Shown one piece after another: positions 10,711 through 22,600 of a DNA stretch of 64,000 bases. The notes beneath the pieces were generated by a model. That model was not told where the DNA came from, did no database searches, and saw nothing but the letters and a program-made list of their open reading frames with translations. The DNA is from Persicaria tinctoria (taxonomy: Eukaryota; Streptophyta; Magnoliopsida; Caryophyllales; Polygonaceae): NCBI GenBank assembly GCA_037127255.1, contig JBANSL010000014.1, forward strand, positions 72,275,646-72,339,645, read 5' to 3'. Position 1 is the stretch's first letter; every line of letters begins with the position of its first letter. Position numbers and translations under genes: made by a program.

Positions 10711-12298
10711 GTATGTGATCTACTCATCTGCTTGCTTTGATCCGAGCTTTGATCCGAGTTGTAGTCATGGGCGGAGGGAGGGGGCATGCGGTGGCTCGAG
10801 CCCTGAGCAGGAGGAAAACGTAAAAAAATATAATTAAATTTTTTTTATTTTTTTAGTAAGTTTTGATAATTTAAGGGATAAAAGTAGTTAAAAAGAGTAA
10901 TAGAACAACAAAAGTGTTTAACTTAGTTGGTTAGTTGGTTTGAGGTGAGAACTTGAATAATGAACTCGAGTTCAATTCCCTATAGCTTAGTGTTTTCTAC
11001 TATTTTTTTTTATTGTATCTTATATATATCTTCAAAAAAAAAAACTCGAAAATATAAGAACTTTTTTTCTAAATAGCCAAAACTCGAAAAATTATTAGCG
11101 AACTAGCCAAGATCGGAAAGTTATTAGGCAAATAGCTAAAACAGGGTTAAGTCGCTGTTTGTAACAGGCTAACAGCGACTTTACCCTTTACCCTAGATTT
11201 TTAAAAAATAATAATAAAATAGGTAAGTCGTTGTTACAAACAACGACTTACCTAAGGGTTCGTTTGGTTCAATGTGAGAATTGAAATTCCCGGGAAGTTA
11301 CTTCGTGGGAATTGAATTCCCGGGAAATCCAATTGACGGGAATTCTAAAAATATCTTTGGTTGATTTTTTATTCTAGGAGATTAAATGAAGGAAATGAAA
11401 ATTTCCAAGTTAAAAATTGAGGAAGTTGAACTTACTTAGGGGAACTAGGTAAGTGAACTTCCTCCATTTTGGGGGAATTCAACTTCTTGAAAGTTGAATT
11501 CCTGTGTTTTTTATTTTCAAAAATACCAACCAAACACATGAATTTCTCATACTTCCTGGGTTTTTGGGTTGTCAACCAAACGAGCTCTTAGTTTTAGGTT
11601 AAAAGAAATTAATTATCAATTCAATATATCTATTAATATTACTAATTCTACTAGCATTTTGCTGACGTGTCACGCCCACAGTTAAAGTTGAATTTTTTAT
11701 TCAAATGAGATTTTCTTATTGGTCAATATAATTATGGAAACTTTAAAATATTTGTTTCCTATTTTAAATATGATTTGAATCCGTTCCTTTTTTTTTTCGG
11801 TTATATTGCCGTAAATATTGAGAAACATTTCCATTTTTTGTTCCGATTGCAATATATATATATATTAATATTACTAATTTTGCTGACGTGTCACGCCCAC
11901 AATTAAAGTTGAATTTTTTATTCAAATGAGATTTTCTTATTGGTCAATATAATTATGGAAACTTTAAAATATTTGTTTTCTATTTTAAATATGATTTGAA
12001 TCCGTTTCTTTTTTTTTCGGTTATATTGCCGTAAATATTGAAAAACGTTTCCATTTTTTTCCCGATTGTAATATATCTATCTATTAATATTACTAATTCT
12101 ACTAGCATTTTGCTGACGTGTCACGCCCACAATTAAAGTAGAATTTTTTATTCAAATGAGATTTTCTTATTGGTCAATATAATTATGGAAACTTTAAAAT
12201 ATTTGTTTCCTATTTTAAATATGATTTGAATCCGTTCCTTTTTTTTCGGTTATATTGCCGTAAATATTGAGAAACGTTTCCATTTTTTGTTCCGATTG

Positions 12299-12386
<88 letters not shown>

Positions 12387-13623
12387 CTAATTCTGCTAGC
12401 ATTTTGCTGACGTGTCACGCCCACAATTAAAGTTGAATTTTTTATTCAAATGAGATTTTCTTATTGGTCAATATTATTATGGAAACTTTAAAATATTTGT
12501 TTCCTATTTAAAATATGATTTGAATCCGTTCCTTTTTTTTTATTTTCGGTTATATTGCCGTAAATATTGAGAAACGTTTCCATTTTTTTTTCCAATTGCA
12601 ATATATATATTACTAATTCTCCTAGCATTTCGCTGACGTCTCACACCCACAATTAAAGTTGAATTTTTTATTCAAATGAGATTTTCTTATTGGTCAATAT
12701 TATTATGGAAACTTTAAAATATTTGTTTCCTATTTTAAATATGATTTGAATCCAATACCTTTTTTTTTATTTTCGGTTATATTGTCGTAAATATTGAGAC
12801 ATGTTTCCATTTTTTTCCCGATCGCAATCTCTTTTCGGTTATATTGTTGATGTGTCACGCTCACAATTAAACTTGAATTTTTTATTCAAATCGTATTTTC
12901 TTATTGGTGAATATTATTGCTGAAATTTTAAAATATTTGTTTCCTATTTTAAACATATTTCTTTCCTATTTTTATACTAAAATATTATTTAATTTGATAT
13001 GTTGTATGTCAGTTTGTGATCTATTTTAATCGTCTACGTACATTGAACATTCGTCAATTCTTGGCTGATTTTATTCTTGGATATTGAAATTGTTAATTTA
13101 TCATTTTTAACCGATTGCAATATAAGTGTTTTTTTTATAATTTAATTATTTTATACATCTTAAATGACTATCGAAAAATAAATAATATTTTAAGACTTAC
13201 AAGCATTACTAATGCTTATTTTACATCTTGGATGAGGCTTCTTAGATCACTTTTCTACCTTTAAGGATCTTTTTTGTTTACCATCTCACCTTTATTTTCA
13301 CTATTTATTTTTCTATCTTTCTAACCATCTTTCTCATGAAAATAATCAATAAGTTATGTACATCTACATATTTAACTTCAAAATTATTCACACAATCACG
13401 TGCTTATGATTTTTTAATATTTGTACGGGAGCTTATATTTTACTTTTTAGATCTATGCTAATGATAATAATTATATATTTATTTCAAATTATATTAGATG
13501 GTGTGTTTGAGTATTATTACTACTTGACCTTATTAAATCATTTTCAAAATTTGTATCGTATCTTTTTCCAACTAATTTATAAATTATAAAAAAATATTTT
13601 ATACATATTTTTGTTGTAAACAC

Positions 13624-13698
<75 letters not shown>

Positions 13699-16600
13699 TA
13701 GTATTATATAGATATATAAAATGATGTTCAAATTAAAATGGATTAAGCTCCCGTGCCTTCAAGGCACGGGTATTACACTAGTATAATACTAAAACAGAGG
13801 CGTGAAAATCCTACGTGGTAGGCTCTGGTGCGATTCGCTTACATGTCGTACTCTGGTTTAATTTGGGTTGAGTTTTTTGTCACGTCAATTAATGATGATC
13901 CAATGAATTTAAGTCATGTTAGATGATAACCCTATCTATTTATACATGTGTCGTCCTAATTAATTTTAATTATAAATATTCAACCTCATCTATCTATCTA
14001 TCTATCTATGTCTATATACATCTACTAAAACCGATGCATTGTAGCCTGTGTGGCGGCTTGTGAGTGAATCTGCTTAAGTGGCGGCACGTGAGTGCATCTC
14101 GCAAAACCTTCCCCCGTAAAAAAGGAAATCTAATAAAAATAATAAGATAGTTCTAATCTATATAATTAAAAATAATTATTTTATTTTACCATCTGGATAA
14201 TAAATAATTTATCCAATGGACGGTTTATATATAAATTACACCATATGAACGGAACCTAAAAAGACATTAGGTTCACCCAATTGCCATATAGACGAATTTT
14301 ATGGCGGGTCTAGGGGGTCTTGGTGACCTTGAAGGCCTTGGTGGAGGGATGAGGTAAGGGGTTTAGGCGGGAGTCTATGCGGGCCTTGAAGGGTTATTTT
14401 AGAACAGTGATCATAATTACCAAAAATATTAATAGATACATAGTAGTAAATATTTGATAGGTGTTATCGATTATTTTTGGAGGAAAGAATTAATTATTTC
14501 ATAGTTATTTTATTTATATATATACTATTTTTCAAGACAATGAGTTATTTAGATCTAGATTAATTTTAATCTTATATTTTCAGTTATTAGTTTAATTATC
14601 ATAATGTAATTCATATTTATTTATTTATTTTCATATTTATAATAGGATTTTTTTTATAGATAATAAATATAATTTTATAATATTGTGTTAAAATATTCCC
14701 GTGCAGGGGACGGGGCATACACTAGTATCTTATAAATCTTATCATTTTACCTTAAGTTATTTTATGAATATTTTATCTAGAAAAAATATGTAATTGCTGA
14801 AATTTTAATTCATTGCCTTTTCGAAAAAAATTATTTTATATTTAATCAATACAATCATACAAGCGATTAATAAATTTCCCAATAATTTAATTAAAGGATT
14901 GATTTTAGGTCTAAAGATGAGCTTTATGTTAGACCATGTAATGCTACTATTAATCGGTTTTTAATAAATTATTTTATTGATACATTACCCTAATACCGAA
15001 ATTTTCAATAGAATATAATATATCCATCCATTATTATAATTAGCCAGTAGCCTGTGCGTGGACGCACGGGGTTTTTAAAAATCATATAAAGAATAAAGAA
15101 CACTTATAATATTTATCGAATGTTAAATTTATACATTATTGTAAAACTACATAAATGAGTTTATATATTGATATTATAAATGAGTTAAAGAACACTTATA
15201 ATATTTATCGAATGTTAAATTTATACTTTATTATAACTTTCCTACTAACTTAATATTTGTAATATAACTTGCATAAAAACTAGATTTTAATGCAGCCCGT
15301 TTAAAATTATATTAAATACTGTGTAAATTATGGTCAAGTACTATAAAGCTCAAGTACTATGTCCATGTTCCTTTGGGTATAAAATATATTTTTGTATAAT
15401 ATCGATATAAGTTTCTAACAATGTATGAAACGTGTCAACTCTAAGTGAGCCAAACACATTCTACTCTAAAGGCCTAAACTATCAAAATCTACTTTTTGTC
15501 GTAAATCAAAGGAACGTGTCATATAAGCCTTGAAAACAAACACAAATTTGGACCAAACAAAAATTTGGACTAAGGGCGTGCTTGGTAATAGGTTATTTTT
15601 TAAGGGGCGAAGATTATTTTTAAGGGATTATATGGAATAGAGATTATTGTGTGGGTTATGGGGATGAGAGAGGTTGAGATTTTTTTGACAAAATAATCCC
15701 GGTAAGGTGTTTGGTGGGTAAAGGGTTATTTTAAGATTATTTTTTTCTTTTACCCATAAAAAGACCAATATACCCCCTCCCCTGTCTTCCTCTTCCTCCC
15801 TTCTTCCCCGCACCCCGCCAGGCAGCCTCCGCCCTCTCGCCCCCTCTGTCTCCAGCACCAAATCCATGGTTGTACCGCCGCCGGATCCTCTCCACCCCTC
15901 TGTCTCCAGCCCTCTACCCGGCCTCTCGGTAAGCCTCCGTCGCCGGATCCATGGCTGCCATGCCAGATCTCACCTCTCGCTCCCTCTTTCTCCAGCCCAG
16001 ATCCATGGCTGCCCGTCACAGGATCTCCCCTCTTGCTGCCCAGGCGCCGGAGCCTCGCCGCCTCACACCGGCGCATCCATGGCCGAGCGTGGAGAAGAAG
16101 AAACCAGGGGCATCAATGTCATAGTTGGGATTGTTGTTTTCAACAATCCCCACAATCTTCATGGACGAGGGTTGGATTCTAGGGCTGAATAATCCCCAAA
16201 TAATCTCCATCCCATAAGTAGGCAACCCCTCACCACCCCTTGCCAAACATATGCACCTGTGTTCTTGTTTTTTAAAAAAAACCCAAGAACCCCATGCCGA
16301 GAGCGGCCTAAGTGTTTATAAGAATAATATAATCCAGGGGAAACACTGCAATAACATACTGTATCCTCGAAATAATTGCACTGTTAATTAGAAATCTCAT
16401 TTAACAACACCAACCCCAGTACAGCCAAGAACACTTCAAAAAACATCATCCCGTGTAATAATTAATAAATGAATACAAATATGTGAACCTTGTTTAATTG
16501 TAAACATGTATATGCTCCCACTGTTGAGTTGGGTTGTGAGCACTTGCATGAAGCAGCAGTTGACCCCATTGGGTTGTGAGCACATACAAGAAGCACTGCT

Positions 16601-19600
16601 CCTCCAGAAGGAGCAACTTCAAGACATCTAGTTTCACTCATCACTTTTGCACTACATGGAAGCCTAATAGTCAAAGTCATCACCTTTATAGTTTCACTCA
16701 TTCACCTCTTCCCCAACAGTGGCTCAACTAAAACCACAGGGACTTAATTGACAATATCAGCAATGGGGGGTGGAGCTTCGTTAGGTTCTACTAATCTCAA
16801 CTGGAGCGTTGTTTGGTCTTTGAAAAACACCCCAAAGCTTGACAGATTCAAAAGCGCAAGAACAAACTGAATTCCAAGACAACAACTTCTTTCTATGCTT
16901 GTGCTTCTTTTACTGTCATACATGGATCTAATTCCAAGACAACAACTTCCTTACCTTCCTCTCTTGAATCTGTGTTAAGCCTTGAAGTCGAGCTAACAGC
17001 TTTCGACTCGTAATTGTCACACCCGTTTCTTGACTCTCTTGCAAGTCCACAAGATCATTAAAAACATCAGGGTTGCTATCCCCAGCTAGCAACGCAGCTC
17101 CGGTGAGATTCTTGAGGAACTTATAAACTGAAAATTGCAAAAGCTCCTAAACTGAAAATTGTAGAAATTCATAAACTGAAAACTCCTAAGCTAATGTTGA
17201 TACACCAAAAACTCCTAAACTGGAAATCTCGGGTTGTTCATTGTACTGAAGTGGCTATGAGTGCAGGTTCATAGACATTAGCATTCAAAGCCATAAAACA
17301 GGCCCGAGATTCAACAACATTCATATAACCGCAAAGCCAAATTAATATCAAAACTGAATTCTGGAAAGTTTCTATACCAGTTCCTACATCAATCATGAGT
17401 ACCATGAGCCAATTTCATAACGTCATGAAAGCCACATTAATATCAAAACTGAATTCTCAAATCAATTAAATTCAACCTCCCAGATTCAACAACATTCACT
17501 TTTGACTGGTATGAGAAAACTGCTTCGAAGCAATAGCAATAAAGATTTTAATATATGATGTGGACAGCAAGAAAGATAAAAACCTTGATGGGAGGCTTTC
17601 TTTGAAAGATACATAGCGATTCCAGTATGGCAAAGTGGACCTGTGTGCAGCCTTCTTTGCTTCGCCTTTGAAAGCTCTAACAACAAACTCTTCGTCTCTG
17701 TTTCTGCATAAAGGAAATCAAATTAAAAGTTATATCCTATTCAGCAGAAAGCAACTTAAGATAGGCATCTCCAACATATATATTAAAAGAAGGATTGTAG
17801 AGAAACGGCGCCTCTATGTCTACCAGTACCATGGATCTAAGCTCACAATTCTAAAAGCTGAATGTATATAAAGGATTCAGTCAGACCATTTGATCTAAAA
17901 GCAAAAGACATCAAAGAAAAAAACAAAGAGCACAGCACAGCTAGTCTTTTAGCACTCACAACTCTTGCATTTTGCTCTTCACTGATTCATGACAGTCATT
18001 CCTGAATTTGACAAGGGTATGAAATAGGAAAGCGCTGTAAGTTACAATAGCAATCTCTTCCTCCTATCGGGTCCAAAGCCTGAAAAACAACTCATTTAGC
18101 TGCTGCTTTGAGGGTACTTGGAACTCTTTGCAATCTTTCATAATTCAATGTTTTGGTTAGCTGTTTGATCTCTTAAGAGATGGACTACCAGTTTAGAAAC
18201 TTGATTCCTCTTGCTGCAAGATATTCCTCTAATTCTCTTACATAAGGAGTCCACCAAGTGTCCTCATCACTTTCCACCCATGAAGAATACTAAGAATCTC
18301 CATCATTATATTCTCCATAAAAATATACTTGCATTGGGGCTTATTTAAAGGGAAACAACTAAAAATAGATTCTTCAAAATACTTGCCAAAGAGAAGTCCA
18401 TTGCAGCAAACCGAGTCTTGTACTCGTTTATGCTTCTCCTCTTATCGCATGTACTAACTCCCTGGATAGAAATAATGCATATTTAAGCCATCATTTAAAA
18501 CAGCTGTAGGCAGGTTTAATGATCTTTCATATTACAATGTCCCAAACATATAAATATATTTCCAAAAAGGAAGAAAGACAAACAAAAAAATATTAGAAAG
18601 ATGATATTTAACATTGAAATTACCTATATATTTAGACATTATGCACTCATCAAGCCACTCCACTATTCGATAAACCGAAGCCTTGTTTCTCTTTTTAGTA
18701 ACCCAAACAGGCCCTTCATCATATAAACTCACCCACCAATCTAATCGGTCGCCTAAGAAATCAAACCTTGGGTTGCTTGGCTTCAAATTCAAGCCACAGC
18801 TTAGGCGAAACCCCATTTTCATTTGCTGCCCACCATAATAACTAAAAGTGAGTTCCTGAATAGAAGCGCATATATTAAATGATGCTCTGCAAAAAAAAAA
18901 AAAAGCAGATTGAACAAATGCAACTTTATTTGCCCCCTAAATAAGAATATTACAAAAGTTGTACAAAAAAAAATGAATTTTTAGAAAGCTAATAATAATA
19001 GAATGAAGATATCTCATTGTTAATTTCACATGACCAAGATAGTTAGGAAGACATCTCATTGTTGATTTCACATTGGCCGGATTACCCGTTCAGCTAAAGA
19101 ACAAATAAAGCAATCAGGATTACCTGTTCAGCTAATTTGTTCTTTAGAAACCTTCTCTTTGTCAAGGACTTTAAAAACCATGGCTGAGATTTATTGGCAA
19201 GTTTCAAAGGAGGAGCATAAACAATCTGCATTGATACCAGATCAAAAACACAAGCGAGCAAATTAAAATAAACCCTCATTGGGAAGCAAAAACCCCTAAA
19301 ACAGTATACAAAAACACAACCACGTCTTAACTGTAGTATTTTGCTTGTGTTTCAGGTTCATACGATGATATTTGATTTGGGGCCGGGCATCAATGAAGTG
19401 ATTTAACTTGACCTTAACACTTGCTGATTCAAGATTACATCTAAAGACAACCCCACATCTGATTTTTACAGCTGAAGCCAACCAAATCTGAAAATTACAG
19501 CCGAAGACACCCAAAAATTGAAATTTAGTGCAGCTGTAAGTAAGTGTGAATCTATCATTGCTGAAACTTAGTGCAACTATAACTGAAATGTGAAGACACT

Positions 19601-22600
19601 GCCCAAATATGAATCTGTCATTTAAGCTAAAGACAACTCAATTTTTTAATTTGTCGTAGCTGAAAGAGTTAAGTAGATAAAAACTCATTAAACTACAATT
19701 TGAAGCCTGCTGAGGTTTTTTTTTTTTTATCTCAAGGCTCGGAGGACGGTGATTATGGCTTGTCGACCACATCGCCTAGGAAGATGAAGTAGAGGTTGTG
19801 TTCTTTGTCAAATTTCATCCTCGAATTGGGTTAATTGGGTTACAAACTGCACAATGGAGCATCTTGCAATGGAGCATCAGCAACAGAGAATGGTAATAAA
19901 TATAGTAGAATTAAGCAAGAAACAACATAGAAGTTGGAAAGCATCACAAAAAGATTAGCGAACAACAATATCAATGTAAATTGTACTTACCTTAAACAGA
20001 TCCTATAATACTACAAATTGGAATCGAATAGTGGAAATATAACTAAAGGCTAAGCAAACTTCAAGGCAAAAATCAGAATCCAAGCCCCAAATAAACAAAA
20101 CCCTCAAACAAAAACTTTAAGAGTGTAAGAGTTGGGAGTGTAAAGGAGGAATTGAGAAGCAATTACCTCGTCGTCGTCGTCATCAGTGTGACAATATCCG
20201 GCAGTAGAGACATCGTGTTCAGACCAGGAACCACCCTTCCTCCTCGGGGTCGCCTGCTGGCCAGCAGAAACAGTAGCCGAACCGGATTGAGCCATTCTTT
20301 GCTCAAAAACACTAATCGCCTGGTCTCCATCTCCGGCGGTAGGGACATCGTCTTCAGAGGCGGAAGCACCCTTCGTCGTCGCGGTCGCCTGCTGCATCCC
20401 CTCTTTCCCCTCTGGAGCTCACCCTAATCACCTCCCCTCTGGAGCTGGCCCTCCTACACAGCGCTCCCGCTCGCTCCCGCGCCGAAACCACCCTTCCTCC
20501 TCGCGGTCGCGGGCTGGGCAGCAGAAGCAGGAGCACCATCGGATTCAGCCATTCTTGTCCTCAAAAACCGTAATCGAGGAAGGAAAAGGGAAATTGGGAC
20601 AAAATAAAAGGAAAAAAAATTCTCTCCAAAAAAATTGATTTTCAAAAACATGCTTTTGCTATTATATTGTAGGGATAAAAAAGATGGAATATAATATGTA
20701 TAAGATTCTTACGGGGAAAATGGTGATTATTCTTATGGAAAAAATGGTGATTAATTAACTTCATATCTTATACTCCCTCCTTTCAACAAAACTTATCGTT
20801 TACTATTCACGCACGCTTTTTTAGAATGATAAAAACTATATAAAATATTCATTTTTTTTAAAAAAAATTTAACAAGTTTGTACTTATTAATAATAACTAC
20901 GAAATTGTTAAAAAAAATTATTTAAAAAGTCGATATTTTATATAGTTTTTAGCTTCTAAAAAAACGTGCATGAATAGTAAAACGTCAAGTTTTGTTGAAA
21001 GGAGGGAGTATAGATTTGTAAAATTCTCACGGGAAAAGATATAATCTAGAATAAAATATGTTAGAGTTAAAAAAATTATCCATCTTTCTTCAATCATCCA
21101 TATATAAAGGGTTAATTGCGCTAAATATCTTGACCTTTATGGATAGTTGCGTTTAATATCCCGACCTTGTAAAATTTCACGAAATATCCTCACATTTGGT
21201 GTTAGTTGCGCTCTCTACCCTAGATAGATTTCTTAAATTAAAAAATTACATAAATAATGGAAAAATTATACAAAATCACCCATATTCATAAAATATTTTC
21301 AATAAACCCCTAATATATTTAAAATCCCCTCCCCCCCCCCCCCCCCCCCAAAAAAAAAAAAAAAAAATCATTTCTAATAGATAACATCTACTCTAGATCT
21401 ATCAAACGGGTCATTTGGGTCGGGTTTAGGTCGGGTCACTTCGGATGTCGGGTAACACGGATCTCGGGTAAAACGGGTTCCGGGTATTCTCGGGTTGACT
21501 CGAACCCGAGTTTGACCGGATTTCGGGTTTGTCAATTTTTTCTTTTTTAAATAAAAAAATTAGGGGTGGGCACAAATCCCGCAAATCCCGTCCCGTCCCG
21601 CATCCCGTCCCGATCCCGGTGGGATTTAGAATTTTTTTTTTAAATCCCGTCCCGATCCCATCCCGCAAAAATTACGCGGGACGGGACACGGGACGGAGAG
21701 TTCGAATCCCGCAAATCCCGTCCCGTCCCGCATATATATATAAAATTATATATTTTATTAAAATTAATAAAAATATATAAGATTTATATTATACCTTAAC
21801 ATTTATTTAAACCCAAAATTAAAAATAATAATAAAAACATTAAAAATAAAAATATATAAGAAACCAGTAGTTTAGCCTTACTAACTTATTGTTAGTGCTA
21901 CTGTTGTCTTTACCTTCAATATGTAATGGGCTGCCGTTGCCTTCAATTTGCAATGAGATTTCATATTTCTAATGCTTTATTTTGTGTGAAGTTGGCTATT
22001 GTGTTTTGTTGTAATGACATTATAATACATGACTTTAATTTTCACCTCATTTGCAATTGTTTACTTATTATTTTTGGATAGTATTTTAATCTTTTTTTAC
22101 GAGGGACAAATCCCGTCCCGTCCCGAGAGGGATAAGACCCGGCGGGATTTGAAAAAAATATATCCAATCCCGTCCCGCAAAAAATACGCGGGACGGGACG
22201 CGGGATTACCCTAATCCCGTCCCGTCCCGTCCCATGCCCACCCCTAAAAAAAATCATGATTTGATAATTTTGCAATAAATTTTAATTATATATAATTATA
22301 AATCAACCGGGTAAATTGGGTCAAAATTACCGGGTCGAAACCTAGATTACCCGGAAAATTTTTGGTTTTTCGGGTTCGGGTCAGAAAAAATTTCCGGGTC
22401 AAAATTTTCAGGTTCGAGTCGGAAATTTTTCAGGCATTCGGGTCGGGTCGACCGACTCGGGTTGTGTTTTGACAGGTCTAATCTACTCCCATAATTATTA
22501 TAATTATTGAAAATAATTAATTTAATTATTTTTCTTCATAATATGTGTTATAAAAAAATCTATGTTTATATATACCGATCTATAAATGTGGATTTGTACA

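Larger units (their letters stand above)
11629..13781 (+). mobile_element. Non-autonomous Helitron, 2.15 kb
   Basis: The 5' end is TCTATTAATATT after an A (11629). The 3' end has a perfect hairpin around CCCGTGCCTTCAAGGCACGGG (about 13750-13770), then CTAG at 13778-13781 followed by T. It has no coding sequence. The left 1.3 kb is an array of its own 5' terminal region, and the right part is AT-rich with a (TA)n tract. Confidence 0.82.

Noticed and set aside
12215..12424. Minus-strand ORF with a long Ile-Tyr repeat
   Set aside because: It is the translation of the (AT)n microsatellite inside the Helitron array.
15040..15080. Possible reverse-oriented Helitron 3' end (hairpin around CGTGCGT..ACGCACGG)
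   Set aside because: The hairpin is present but the expected CTRR followed by T is not at the right place; not called as an element.
15750..16246. Overlapping ORFs of about 100 codons on both strands
   Set aside because: GC-rich, repetitive cargo of the Harbinger-like element; no frame has a recognised domain and several frames are open together because of composition.
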